Assembly (NCBI GenBank): GCA_024508725.1
Contig: JANINS010000004.1
Span: forward strand, 1,134,163-1,198,162
Direction: 5' to 3'
Origin: Chitinophagaceae bacterium
GTDB lineage: Bacteria > Bacteroidota > Bacteroidia > Chitinophagales > Chitinophagaceae
DNA: 64,000 bases
The position numbers and the translations under genes are program-made. The notes beneath the pieces are model-generated. The model was not told where the DNA came from. It saw only the letters and a list, made by a program, of their open reading frames with translations, and did no database searches. Positions within the stretch are counted from its first letter, which is position 1, and each line of letters begins with the position of its first letter. This document shows positions 36,110 to 45,131 of this stretch, piece after piece.

Positions 36110-36526
36110 TCAATCTTTCTTCGGCTTACCAGGAACAAAACTTCCGATTGGTGCAGTGTACCAAGGTTTGATCTCGTAAGCAAGTCTGCCTGCTGCCACT
36201 GCAGGATCAGTTTGAAGTAGTTTTTCAACTTCTTCTTTGCTTTCTGCATCAAATATGAGAATGCCTCTCCACTCACCAGGTTCACCAAACGGACCTGCTA
36301 CTTTGATCTTGCCTTCATAATACAATCGATCGATATTCTCTAAATGACCTTTTTGTATCTGTGCTTTTGTTGCAGAATCCTGGCTGGTATTTTTACCTGC
36401 TTTCAACATCACAAACCAGTATTTTCTGATCTGTTCGATCTCTTTTTTTACTTTATCATCTGTTTGCTGGGCAATTGCAGCCAATGAAAAGAAAGAAAAC
36501 ACCAGGAATATGAAAACCTTTCCCAT
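36110..36526 (-). CDS. Exported YciI-like protein
   Basis: A 138-residue protein with a signal peptide (MGKVFIFLVFSFFSLAAIAQ). The mature part YWFVMLKAGKN (about 36-46), HLENIDRLYYEGKIKVAGPFGE and GILIFDAESKEEVEKLLQTDP match YciI-like ferredoxin-fold proteins; the His and Asp of H...D sites are kept. YciI homologues are usually cytosolic; export is the oddity. Function is unknown. It is alone between two repeat copies. Confidence 0.8.
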   Translation of the reverse strand: MGKVFIFLVFSFFSLAAIAQQTDDKVKKEIEQIRKYWFVMLKAGKNTSQDSATKAQIQKGHLENIDRLYYEGKIKVAGPFGEPGEWRGILIFDAESKEEVEKLLQTDPAVAAGRLAYEIKPWYTAPIGSFVPGKPKKD

Positions 36527-36611
36527 ACAAGCTAATTTTTGTGAATATAAAAGAAAAGCTGCTTAGCCCAAGAGGCTTATTTTTGCCCCAATGATTTCAC
36601 CTGATGAGTGG

Positions 36612-36665
36612 TGAACAGAAACCTGAAGAGTGCGACGCAACGAAGTTTAATAGTAGCAGAACTGT
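36612..36665 (+). repeat. Dispersed intergenic repeat, copy I
   Basis: GAAGAGTGCGACGCAACGAA followed by GTTTAATAGTAGCAG; nearly the tail of copy B with the GCGACGCAA head. Confidence 0.75.
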
Positions 36666-36755
36666 TGGGTTAATAATATCAAATTTCAAATATCCAATGC
36701 GAAGCATTCACTGAGATAAAAAATAATTATAAACGAAGTAAATTTCAAATTTGCG

Positions 36756-37940
36756 ATGGCTGCCAAAACTGACACGTTTCAATCTCCCGATTATTATATG
36801 GTTGATGAATTGCTGACCGATGAACACAAATTTATTCGTGACACGGTTCGTAATTATGTGAAGAAGGAAATCTCTCCGATTATTGAAGACTATGCCCAGA
36901 GAGCTGAGTTTCCAGAGCAGATTGTTAAGCAAATGGGTGACTTAGGTGTTTTTGGTCCGACAGTACCGCAGGAATATGGTGGTGGAGGTTTGGATTATAT
37001 CTCGTACGGTTTGATGATGCAGGAACTGGAAAGAGGTGATAGTGGTGTACGTTCAACAGCATCGGTGCAGGGTTCGCTTGTGATGTACCCGATCTATGCT
37101 TATGGAAGTGAGGAGCAGCGTAAAAAGTATTTGCCAAAGTTGGCAAGTGGAGAATGGTTGGGATGCTTTGGTTTAACGGAGCCAAATCATGGTAGCAATC
37201 CTGCAGGAATGCTTACCAGTTTTAAAGATGCAGGTGATCATGTAGTATTAAATGGAGCGAAGATGTGGATCAGCAATGCACCTTTTGCACAGGTGGCTGT
37301 TGTTTGGGCAAAGAATGAAGAAGGTGTTGTGCATGGATTGATCGTGGAAAGAGGAATGGAAGGTTTCTCCACTCCAACAACCCACGGCAAATGGAGTTTA
37401 AGAGCATCTGCAACAGGTGAACTGGTGTTCGATAATGTAAAAGTGCCGAAAGAAAATATTTTCCCTAACGTGAAAGGATTGAAAGGTCCGTTAGGATGTT
37501 TAACCAAAGCCCGTTATGGAATTGCCTGGGGAGCTTTGGGTGCTGCGATGGATTGTTACGATACTGCTTTACGTTACAGTAAAGAAAGAGAACAGTTTGG
37601 AAGGCCCATCGGTGGTTTTCAGTTACAGCAAAAGAAGTTAGCGGAGATGATCACCGAGATCACAAAAGCCCAGTTACTGGTTTGGAGATTAGGTGTTTTA
37701 ATGAACGAAGGAAAGGCAACACCTCAGCAGGTTTCTATGGCGAAAAGAAATAGCTGTGAGATCGCTACAAACATTGCAAGAGATGCAAGACAAATGTTGG
37801 GCGGAATGGGAATCACCGGAGAATACAGCATCATGAGACATATGATGAACCTGGAAAGTGTGATCACCTACGAAGGAACACATGATGTGCATTTGCTGAT
37901 CACGGGTATGGATGTTACAGGGATGAATGCTTTTAGCTAA
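36756..37940 (+). CDS. Acyl-CoA dehydrogenase family protein, glutaryl-CoA dehydrogenase-like
   Basis: A 394-residue flavoenzyme. RSTASVQGSLVMYPIYAYGS (about 94-113), FGLTEPNHGSNP (about 141-152), REQFGRPIGGFQ (about 283-294) and the catalytic Glu in TYEGTHDVH (Glu373) are the landmarks; the RSxxSVQ and EGTHDVH patterns are those of glutaryl-CoA dehydrogenases. It should oxidise and decarboxylate glutaryl-CoA to crotonyl-CoA in lysine/tryptophan breakdown, but a related acyl-CoA cannot be excluded. No electron-transfer flavoprotein genes are adjacent. Confidence 0.88.
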   Translation: MAAKTDTFQSPDYYMVDELLTDEHKFIRDTVRNYVKKEISPIIEDYAQRAEFPEQIVKQMGDLGVFGPTVPQEYGGGGLDYISYGLMMQELERGDSGVRSTASVQGSLVMYPIYAYGSEEQRKKYLPKLASGEWLGCFGLTEPNHGSNPAGMLTSFKDAGDHVVLNGAKMWISNAPFAQVAVVWAKNEEGVVHGLIVERGMEGFSTPTTHGKWSLRASATGELVFDNVKVPKENIFPNVKGLKGPLGCLTKARYGIAWGALGAAMDCYDTALRYSKEREQFGRPIGGFQLQQKKLAEMITEITKAQLLVWRLGVLMNEGKATPQQVSMAKRNSCEIATNIARDARQMLGGMGITGEYSIMRHMMNLESVITYEGTHDVHLLITGMDVTGMNAFS

Positions 37941-37966
37941 GCGTTAATTTAACTCATAAACCTTAC

Positions 37967-38479
37967 ATGAAAATCTTTCTCATCGGCATGATGGGTAGCG
38001 GTAAAAGCTATTGGAAAGATCGGCTTGCAAAGAAGCTGAAATTGCCAAAGTACGACCTGGATCAGCTGATAGAAGAAGTGGAAGACAGAAGCATCGAACA
38101 GATATTTAATGAAAGCGGGGAAGATCATTTCAGGAAGATGGAATCGATCGTACTGAAATGGTTTGCCGATAAAGATGAATACATATTAGCGACAGGTGGT
38201 GGAACACCTTGCTTCTTCGACAATATAGATTGGATGAATAGCGAAGGAATCACCATCTGGATCGATGAAGATATAGATGCAATGGTTAAAAGATTGTTGC
38301 CGGAGAAAGATCATCGTCCGCTGATCGCAAAATTACCTGGCAAAGATCTGTACACTTTTTTGGAATCGAAAAGAGCAGAACGAAAACAGTTTTACTCAAA
38401 AGCAAAGATTGTTGTTACCGGTAAAAACATTACCGAAGCCAATCTGATAGCATTAATAAAAGAACAGAGACATGCATAA
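37967..38479 (+). CDS. aroK: Shikimate kinase
   Basis: A 170-residue kinase with Walker A GMMGSGKS (7-14), YDLDQLIEE (Asp34-type metal site), FRKMES and TGGGTPC (about 76-82), a segment of the shikimate kinase family. It phosphorylates shikimate at C3 in chorismate synthesis. It starts 26 bp after the dehydrogenase gene and overlaps the DUF423 gene by 8 bp (ATGCATAA), showing coupling. Confidence 0.92.
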   Translation: MKIFLIGMMGSGKSYWKDRLAKKLKLPKYDLDQLIEEVEDRSIEQIFNESGEDHFRKMESIVLKWFADKDEYILATGGGTPCFFDNIDWMNSEGITIWIDEDIDAMVKRLLPEKDHRPLIAKLPGKDLYTFLESKRAERKQFYSKAKIVVTGKNITEANLIALIKEQRHA

Positions 38480-38861
38480 ACGATATCTCACCATTGCTTT
38501 CATTCTTGCGGCAGTAACAGTTGCTTTGGGAGCTTTTGGTGCTCATGGATTAGAGGGAAAGGTTTCTGATAGAGCTGTAAAAACCTTTGAGACTGCTGTT
38601 CGTTACCAGATGTATCATGTATTAGCCCTTGCTTTAGCCGGAATTCTCTATAAAGAGTTTTCCAATAAATGGATCAAGACTTCTGGTATATTTTTCTTAC
38701 TTGGAATTGTGATGTTCAGTGGTTCTTTATATGTACTAACTTATGCTGCGGCTACTGTATCGCCTAATTTTAAATGGGTCGGACCAATCACACCTATTGG
38801 TGGAGTGTTGTTTATTGTTGGCTGGATATATCTTGCATTAGGTATTAGAAAAAGACAATAA
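38472..38861 (+). CDS. DUF423 family small membrane protein
   Basis: A 129-residue protein with four hydrophobic segments. The N-terminal ALGAFGAHGLEGK (about 18-30) and YQMYHVLALALAG are the DUF423/YwdK signature, and TPIGGVLFIVGW is the last segment. Function is unknown. It overlaps aroK and ends at a strong terminator. Confidence 0.9.
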   Translation: MHKRYLTIAFILAAVTVALGAFGAHGLEGKVSDRAVKTFETAVRYQMYHVLALALAGILYKEFSNKWIKTSGIFFLLGIVMFSGSLYVLTYAAATVSPNFKWVGPITPIGGVLFIVGWIYLALGIRKRQ

Positions 38862-38888
38862 AAAAATCCCGCCGATTGGCGGGATTTT
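38862..38888. terminator. Bidirectional terminator between DUF423 and clpC
   Basis: AAAATCCCGCC and GGCGGGATTTT make an 11-bp stem with loop GATT; A and T tracts flank both sides, serving both convergent genes. Confidence 0.88.
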
Positions 38889-38891
38889 CAT

Positions 38892-41432
38892 TTATGCTTC
38901 TGCATTCTTTTCTTCTTTCGTTTTTCCTTTGCTTGGCTTCAGCTGGAATTTGATCTTCTCATTTTCTTTATCCAGTTCAGCAATCAAAGTATCACCTTCT
39001 TTCACACTCAGGTTAAGGATCTCTTCTGCCAGAGGATCTTCCAGGTATTTCTGTATCGCTCTGTGCAATGGTCTTGCACCAAACTGAACATCATATCCTT
39101 TCTCGGCAATAAAGTCTTTCGCCTCATCGGTGATCTCTAAAGTATAACCCAATGCACTGAGACGTTTAAATACACCTTTCATCAGGATATCGATGATAGA
39201 GAAGATGTTTTCTTTCGTTAGAGAATTGAAGATGATCACATCATCGATCCTGTTCAAAAACTCTGGAGAGAAAGTACGTTTCAACGCCTTTTCAATCACC
39301 GCTTTGTTGGCTTCATCCTGGTTAGCCACTCTTGATGCAGTTGCGAAACCTACACCTTCACCAAAATCTTTCAACTGGCGAACACCAATATTGGATGTCA
39401 TGATGATGAGTGTGTTCTTGAAGTCAACCTTTCTACCCAGTCCATCTGTTAACTGGCCATCATCCAGCACCTGTAACAGGATGTTGTAAATATCCGGGTG
39501 AGCTTTTTCAATCTCATCCAGCAAGATCACTGAATAAGGTTTACGACGAACTTTTTCAGTAAGCTGACCACCTTCTTCATAACCAACATAACCCGGAGGA
39601 GCGCCAATCAATCTGGTAACGGTGAACTTCTCCATGTATTCACTCATGTCAATTCTGATAAGTGCTTCTTCAGAATCGAACATATATCTTGCTAAAGCTC
39701 TTGCCAACTCAGTTTTACCAACACCGGTAGGGCCCAGGAAGATAAATGTACCGATCGGTTTCTTCGGATCTTTCAATCCTACACGATTACGTTGAATGGC
39801 TTTCACTACTTTGCTGATAGCTTCGTCCTGGCCGATCACCATTCCTTTCATCTCTTCGTTCATCTTGCGAAGCTTATCGCTTTCAGCCTGAACCATTCTT
39901 TTTACAGGAATACCGGTCATCATGCTCACCACTTCCGCAATATCTTCTTCAGCTATTGGATAGCGGGCATTTTTACTTTCTTCTTCCCACTGAGCCTTCG
40001 CTTTTTCAAGTTCTTCGCCCAAACGTTTTTCGGTATCTCGTAAAGAAGCAGCTTCTTCAAAACGCTGGCTTTTTACAACCTTATTTTTTTCCTGCTTGAT
40101 GTCTTCGATCTTTTTCTCCAACTCAAGTATATTCTCAGGAACATTGATATTCTTTAAGTGAACCCTTGCTCCTACTTCATCCAATACATCAATAGCTTTA
40201 TCAGGAAGCAAACGATCGGTCATATAACGATCACTCAACTTTACACAAGCCTCAATGGCATCTTCTGAATAAGATACATTGTGATAGTCTTCGTATTTGC
40301 TTTGAATATTGGTAAGTATCTGAACTGTTTCTTCCACACTTGGCGGATCAACGATCACTTTTTGGAAACGACGATCCAGCGCTCCATCTTTTTCAATGTG
40401 CATTCTGTACTCATCTAAAGTTGAAGCACCAATACATTGGAGTTCTCCTCTTGCCAAAGCGGGCTTAAAGATGTTAGATGCATCAAGCGATCCTGAAGCA
40501 CCACCAGCTCCAACAATTGTGTGTATCTCATCAATGAACAGGATCACATCACGGTTCTTCTCCAGCTCATTCATGATAGCCTTCATCCTTTCTTCGAATT
40601 GTCCACGATATTTCGTTCCGGCAACCAAAGCTGCGAGATCCAGAGATATCACTCTTTTATCGAATAATACTCTCGATACTTTTCGCTGAACAATTCTCAA
40701 CGCTAACCCTTCTACGATAGCTGTTTTACCAACACCCGGTTCACCAATAAGGATCGGGTTGTTCTTTTTACGACGAGATAATATCTGGGAAACCCTTTCG
40801 ATCTCCTCTTCCCTACCTACGATAGGGTCGAGTGTTCCCATTTCTGCCAGCTTGGTAATATCCCTTCCGAAATTATCCAGAACAGGAGTTTTACTTTTTG
40901 CACCGGCACCGCCTTTACGTTGCTGAGAATAACTTTTCTTCTCATCATCGAAGTCGTTGTCGTCGTCTTCTGTGTACTCGCTTCTAACGTCATTACTTCT
41001 TACCATACCCAGTTCGTTTCTGAAAATATCGTAATCCACCTCGAATTGATTCAAGATCTGCGTTGCGATATTCTCTTTGTTTTTAAGAATTGAAAGCATT
41101 AAGTGTTCTGTCTCAACCAGGGGACTTTTCATTGCTTTGGCTTCCAGTACGGTCACACGGATCACTTTCTCAGCCTGTTTGGTAAGGGGTAAGCTGTTTA
41201 TATTGGCTATATTCTTTCCGGTTTTGTCTTTTACTGCGAGTTCAACTTCTTTGCGGAGTTCGTATAGATCAATATTTAATTGTTTGAGCACTTTAATGGC
41301 AGTGTTCTCGCCTTCACGTATTAGCCCAAGTAACAGGTGTTCTGTTCCTATGAAATCATTTCCGAGCCTCAGAGCCTCCTCCCTGCTAAAAGAAATGATC
41401 TCCTTAACCTGGGCCGAAAAATTATTATCCAT
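38892..41432 (-). CDS. clpC: ATP-dependent Clp protease ATP-binding subunit ClpC
   Basis: The start MDNNFSAQVKEIISFSREEA at 41432 matches ClpC; in-frame sequence beyond it crosses the intergenic gap. The 846-residue protein has a double Clp_N repeat (about 4-145), AAA1 with GEPGVGKTA (about 230), a UVR-like coiled middle (RFEEAASLRDTEKRL) and AAA2 with GPTGVGKTELAR. It unfolds substrates for ClpP. The mid-domain distinguishes ClpC from ClpB. No mcsB or ctsR is adjacent. It is divergent from the STAS gene. Confidence 0.96.
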   Translation of the reverse strand: MDNNFSAQVKEIISFSREEALRLGNDFIGTEHLLLGLIREGENTAIKVLKQLNIDLYELRKEVELAVKDKTGKNIANINSLPLTKQAEKVIRVTVLEAKAMKSPLVETEHLMLSILKNKENIATQILNQFEVDYDIFRNELGMVRSNDVRSEYTEDDDNDFDDEKKSYSQQRKGGAGAKSKTPVLDNFGRDITKLAEMGTLDPIVGREEEIERVSQILSRRKKNNPILIGEPGVGKTAIVEGLALRIVQRKVSRVLFDKRVISLDLAALVAGTKYRGQFEERMKAIMNELEKNRDVILFIDEIHTIVGAGGASGSLDASNIFKPALARGELQCIGASTLDEYRMHIEKDGALDRRFQKVIVDPPSVEETVQILTNIQSKYEDYHNVSYSEDAIEACVKLSDRYMTDRLLPDKAIDVLDEVGARVHLKNINVPENILELEKKIEDIKQEKNKVVKSQRFEEAASLRDTEKRLGEELEKAKAQWEEESKNARYPIAEEDIAEVVSMMTGIPVKRMVQAESDKLRKMNEEMKGMVIGQDEAISKVVKAIQRNRVGLKDPKKPIGTFIFLGPTGVGKTELARALARYMFDSEEALIRIDMSEYMEKFTVTRLIGAPPGYVGYEEGGQLTEKVRRKPYSVILLDEIEKAHPDIYNILLQVLDDGQLTDGLGRKVDFKNTLIIMTSNIGVRQLKDFGEGVGFATASRVANQDEANKAVIEKALKRTFSPEFLNRIDDVIIFNSLTKENIFSIIDILMKGVFKRLSALGYTLEITDEAKDFIAEKGYDVQFGARPLHRAIQKYLEDPLAEEILNLSVKEGDTLIAELDKENEKIKFQLKPSKGKTKEEKNAEA

Positions 41433-41532
41433 AATTATATTTAGAGTTGTACAATAATAACGAATATTTTTGGCTTGCCTCATAGAGCAATTATGCACAG
41501 GTGTTAATGAATCTTGAAATAGATTATTGAGT

Positions 41533-41928
41533 ATGAAGGTCAAAATTGATACCAAGGAAAAATTTACTGTTGTTACTCCCGAAGATGCCACGCTATCTGC
41601 GAATGTGTCAGAAGAGTTGCGACAAATATGTGAATCGCAATTAGAGAATATGCCAAAAAGTGTAGTGTTAAATCTACAGCTGGTACAAAATATTGATGAA
41701 GAAGCAGCTTCGACGATCACCTCTGTTCAACAGAACTTTTATGAGAAGAGTGCATCGTTTGTTGTTTGCGGAATGACTAAAGAACTAGAGCAAAAGTTCG
41801 ACGAACTGGAGTTGCTTGATTTTTTGAATTACACGCCAACCGAAAGTGAAGCCTGGGATATTGTGCAGATGGAAGAAGTAGAGAGAGAACTTTTAGACAG
41901 CGACGATATAGAATTTGAAACGGAATAA
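41533..41928 (+). CDS. STAS-domain protein
   Basis: ATG at 41533 is chosen; a TTG lies two codons upstream. The 131-residue protein has a STAS-like fold (FTVVTPEDATLSANVSEELR, SVVLNLQLVQNIDEEAASTITS, SFVVCGMTKELEQKF), followed by a very acidic tail (LDSDDIEFETE). The usual phospho-site DSSG is replaced by IDEEAAS, so classical anti-sigma antagonist phosphorylation is unlikely. It may be a scaffold in a partner-switch or lipid-binding role. TATTTTTG at 41465-41472 is a plausible -7 box. It precedes rnz by 84 bp. Confidence 0.82.
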   Translation: MKVKIDTKEKFTVVTPEDATLSANVSEELRQICESQLENMPKSVVLNLQLVQNIDEEAASTITSVQQNFYEKSASFVVCGMTKELEQKFDELELLDFLNYTPTESEAWDIVQMEEVERELLDSDDIEFETE

Positions 41929-42012
41929 AAGTTTCCAGTTTCCAGTTTTTGGTTTAGAGTTGGTATTAATGCAAAGACCATAAACTAAAAACTCAAAACT
42001 TAAACAGCTTAC

Positions 42013-42915
42013 ATGTTTGGAGTAACGATACTAGGCAATAATTCTGCGATTCCTGCTTTTGACAGGCATCCGACTGCTCAGGTAGTTACATTGAACGATC
42101 AATTGTTTTTATTTGACTGTGGCGAAGGAACGCAGATGCAATTCTCTGCTTACAAGATTCGCCGAAGCCGCATCAATCACATCTTTATATCTCATTTACA
42201 TGGTGATCATTATTTTGGTTTGATCGGTTTGATCACAAGTTTTAGTTTGCTTTCCAGGACACAGGATCTTCACCTGTATGCTCCGGCTGGTTTAGAGCAG
42301 ATATTAAAGCTGCAACTGGAAGCGGCAAGTACAACGCTTTGCTACCAATTGCATTTTCACCCGATAACCAGTGAAGGAATTTTAGTTGATGAAAAGAAGT
42401 TTAGCGTAGAATGTTTTGCAACCAGGCATAGAATAGAATGCTGGGGTTTTATTGTTAGGGAAAAGAAGAAGCCCAGAAAGATCAACAAAGATGTGATCAA
42501 CCAATATGATATTCCGGCAGCTTTTTACGACAGGTTGAAAGAAGGTGAAGATTACATTACTAAAGAAGGAAACATTATCAGGAATGAAGCGGTAACTGTT
42601 CCTTCGAAGGCAGCAAAAAGTTATGCGTTTGCTGCGGATACAGTTTACTTTGAAGAGATCGCAGATAAAGTAAAAGGTGTAACAATGCTTTATCATGAAT
42701 CTACTTATCTGAAAGACCAGGTTGACAGAGCTGCAGATCGTTTTCATTCAACAACGGTACAAGCAGCTGCTATTGCTTCTAAAGCAGGAGTTGAAAAATT
42801 ATTGTTGGGACATTTTAGCAGTAAGTACGAGGTATTGGATGAGTTCTTAGCCGAAGCAAAAGAGATATTTTCTAATACACAACTGGCTATTGAAGGTTGT
42901 ACCTACAGGATCTGA
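42013..42915 (+). CDS. rnz: Ribonuclease Z
   Basis: A 300-residue metallo-beta-lactamase-fold protein with HLHGDHYFG (61-69), GEGTQMQ (37-43), an ATRHRIECWGF segment and a C-terminal HFSSKY motif. This is the short tRNase Z form. It removes 3' trailers of tRNA precursors, a needed step here because tRNA genes such as tRNA-His lack an encoded CCA. It lies after the STAS gene, probably together. Confidence 0.94.
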   Translation: MFGVTILGNNSAIPAFDRHPTAQVVTLNDQLFLFDCGEGTQMQFSAYKIRRSRINHIFISHLHGDHYFGLIGLITSFSLLSRTQDLHLYAPAGLEQILKLQLEAASTTLCYQLHFHPITSEGILVDEKKFSVECFATRHRIECWGFIVREKKKPRKINKDVINQYDIPAAFYDRLKEGEDYITKEGNIIRNEAVTVPSKAAKSYAFAADTVYFEEIADKVKGVTMLYHESTYLKDQVDRAADRFHSTTVQAAAIASKAGVEKLLLGHFSSKYEVLDEFLAEAKEIFSNTQLAIEGCTYRI

Positions 42916-42937
42916 AGTTGCTGCACAGAGATATGAA

Positions 42938-42986
42938 AGTACAAGAGTGCGACGCAAGGAACGATGCCACGAAGTTTGCAGCAGAC
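42938..42986 (+). repeat. Dispersed intergenic repeat, copy J
   Basis: AGTACAAGAGTGCGACGCAA followed by GGAACGATGCCACGAAG and TTTGCAGCAG. It combines both tail types. It lies between rnz and the convergent esterase gene. Confidence 0.75.
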
Positions 42987-42994
42987 TACCTAAA

Positions 42995-44170
42995 TCATAA
43001 TATTCCAATCAACCATTTATAAAAATCAGGGAACTGCTTTCTCCAGGTTGGCTCATTATGCTGACCCAGAGGGTTTATGATAGTCGTAGTGTTTACATTA
43101 CCTTTTTTACTTTCGATGATAGAAACCATACGTTTCATGTCAGCAACCATTTTGGCCTGGTCGGCTGCACTGCTACCTTCTTTTCCACCGGCATAGAAAA
43201 AGAATTTTGGCCTGGCTCCGGACCAGTCTGTTTTCTCAACGTCAGTAAAAAGTTGTGGAGCTGTCCAGAATGCAGGAGAAAAAACGCCGGCACCACCAAA
43301 TACATTCGGATATTTTAGCACTGCATACAAGCTGATCAAACCACCCATGCTGCTTCCTGCAGTGAAAGTATGAGCTGCTTCTTTTTGTGTTCTGAACTTC
43401 GAATCGATATATGGCTTCAATGTTTCGGCAATAAATTGAACATACTTCTCTCCTTCTGCTTTGTTATTTTGAAAGTCATATGGATTGTATTCACTCATTC
43501 TTTTTTCGCCACCATTATCAATTCCCACGACGATCACCTGTTTACCTGTTGCTTTTTGGAGGGAATCCATTGCTTCATCCACACCCCATTCTCCAAATGG
43601 TGCGGTTTGTTCGTTGAACAAATTCTGACCATCATGCATATATAATACGGGATAGCTTGCTTTGGATGTAGCATAACCTTTTGGCAGGTAAATCCACACT
43701 CTTCTTTTCCTATCGAGCTGAGGCATGTAAAATGTTGAATCCAACACTTTTACCTGTGGTGTGGCTGTGTATGGTTTAGGTTTCTCGGGATAATCATCTT
43801 TCCAACCTTCAACTACAAATTCCTGTGTCATATCTCCTTTTAATTCCACCACCCTGTCAGCAATATCCCTGCCATCAGCAGTTGTTTCAACCCTGTTCCA
43901 TCCACCACGGGTGAATTTAAATGCATAAGTACCTGCCGGAAGATCTTTTAAAACGATGCTTAACCTGCTGCCTAATGGTTTGAGTTTATAATTATCGTCG
44001 TTTGGATTCCAGCTATTGAAATTTCCTGCTACAAAAACCGGCTCTGCAGCTCTTTGTGCAACGTTTACTGTTGGCTTGGGAGTGGATGTGATCACCAGCT
44101 TCAAAGTATATTGTGCGGTGCCATACAAGCAGATGATCAAAAGCAGAATTGTGAACAGGATATTTTTCAT
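42995..44170 (-). CDS. Exported esterase (PF00756) with N-terminal glycan-binding-like domain
   Basis: ATG at 44170 is chosen to give a clean signal peptide (MKNILFTILLLIICLYGTAQ). The 391-residue protein first has an E-set/CBM48-like domain (VFVAGNFNSWNPNDDNY, about 44-60), then an alpha/beta-hydrolase with PVLYMHDGQNLF, VVGIDNGG and nucleophile Ser in AGSSMGGLIS (about 280-289), with His in LGQHNEPTW. This is the esterase-D/feruloyl-esterase-like family. It likely acts on polysaccharide-linked esters or similar outside the inner membrane. Confidence 0.88.
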   Translation of the reverse strand: MKNILFTILLLIICLYGTAQYTLKLVITSTPKPTVNVAQRAAEPVFVAGNFNSWNPNDDNYKLKPLGSRLSIVLKDLPAGTYAFKFTRGGWNRVETTADGRDIADRVVELKGDMTQEFVVEGWKDDYPEKPKPYTATPQVKVLDSTFYMPQLDRKRRVWIYLPKGYATSKASYPVLYMHDGQNLFNEQTAPFGEWGVDEAMDSLQKATGKQVIVVGIDNGGEKRMSEYNPYDFQNNKAEGEKYVQFIAETLKPYIDSKFRTQKEAAHTFTAGSSMGGLISLYAVLKYPNVFGGAGVFSPAFWTAPQLFTDVEKTDWSGARPKFFFYAGGKEGSSAADQAKMVADMKRMVSIIESKKGNVNTTTIINPLGQHNEPTWRKQFPDFYKWLIGIL

Positions 44171-44190
44171 ATTTCTGAAAATTAATAAAG

Positions 44191-44215
44191 AAAAAACCAC
44201 TCTGTTGAGTGGCTT
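44191..44215 (-). terminator. Terminator after dapA
   Basis: On the minus strand GCCACTC pairs with GAGTGGT (44214-44198), followed by TTTTTTC. It separates dapA from the esterase gene. Confidence 0.85.
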
Positions 44216-44221
44216 ATTATT

Positions 44222-45106
44222 TTAACTAAAGTTCTTCAGGTAAGCTTTCACTTTTTGATGAAGTGCATCGCTTAATGGTGTTACCGGAAGTCTTAGATAA
44301 TTTTGGATAACATCAAGCTCCGTAAGGAATGCTTTTACTCCGGCAGGATTATTCTCTGCGAAAAGCAGATCGTAGCCTTCGAGCATTTGATAATGCAGTG
44401 TTCTTGCAGAACGATAGTCGTCGGCCAGGCAATGCCTGATCATATCAGAGAAATGTTTAGGGAAACAATTTGCCGCAACACTGATCACTCCATCCATTCC
44501 ACAAGCCATTTGCGGAAGCACAAGATTATCATCACCACTCACCACCAGAAAATCTGATGGTTTGTCTTTCAATATCTGCATGCATTGAGAAAGATCACCG
44601 CTGGCTTCTTTTATTCCGGCGATATTGTCAACTTCAGCTAAACGCAAAGTTGTCGCAGCATTGATGTTTCTGCCTGTTCTTCCCGGAACGTTATACAAAA
44701 GCAATGGTTTTGGAGAGGCTGCGGCCAAGGCTTTATAATGTTGAAAAAGACCTTCCTGCGAAGGCTTGTTATAATATGGCGATGCACTTAATACTGCTGT
44801 TGCTTTTTCTAAAGGAAATTTCTCCAGGTCACCGATCAACTCCTGTGTATTATTACCTCCGATACCTACCACAACCGGAACTCTTCCATTTACCTGTTGA
44901 TAAGTGAAATTGAGGATATCCAGTTTTTCTTCTTTTGAAAGTGTTGGAGTTTCGCCGGTAGTTCCCAAACTCACTACATATTCAACATCACCATCAATTA
45001 TGAATTCTATCAGTTTAGCTAGTGCATCATAATCCACTTCAAAATTGCTTTTGAATGGCGTTACCATTGCTACACCAGTTCCTTTTAAAGTATCTCGTAA
45101 AGACAT
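44222..45106 (-). CDS. dapA: 4-hydroxy-tetrahydrodipicolinate synthase
   Basis: A 294-residue aldolase-fold enzyme. GTTGETPTLSKEEK (about 48-61), LLLYNVPGRTG with the catalytic Tyr (about 132-142) and GIKEASGDLSQ with the Schiff-base Lys (about 162-172) are diagnostic. It condenses pyruvate with aspartate semialdehyde in lysine/diaminopimelate synthesis. It starts 25 bp after accA on the same strand, so both may be co-transcribed. A strong terminator follows. Confidence 0.95.
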   Translation of the reverse strand: MSLRDTLKGTGVAMVTPFKSNFEVDYDALAKLIEFIIDGDVEYVVSLGTTGETPTLSKEEKLDILNFTYQQVNGRVPVVVGIGGNNTQELIGDLEKFPLEKATAVLSASPYYNKPSQEGLFQHYKALAAASPKPLLLYNVPGRTGRNINAATTLRLAEVDNIAGIKEASGDLSQCMQILKDKPSDFLVVSGDDNLVLPQMACGMDGVISVAANCFPKHFSDMIRHCLADDYRSARTLHYQMLEGYDLLFAENNPAGVKAFLTELDVIQNYLRLPVTPLSDALHQKVKAYLKNFS

Positions 45107-45131
45107 TTTGTTGTTTTATGTATTCGGTTAC

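Noticed and set aside
41433-41720. Extension of ClpC upstream of MDNNFSAQ
   Set aside because: It overlaps the divergent STAS gene and promoter; ClpC proteins start at the Clp_N domain.
41929-42012. Short duplicated TTTCCAG tract before rnz as a mobile element
   Set aside because: Only two short copies of a simple AT-rich phrase; no inverted ends or target duplication.
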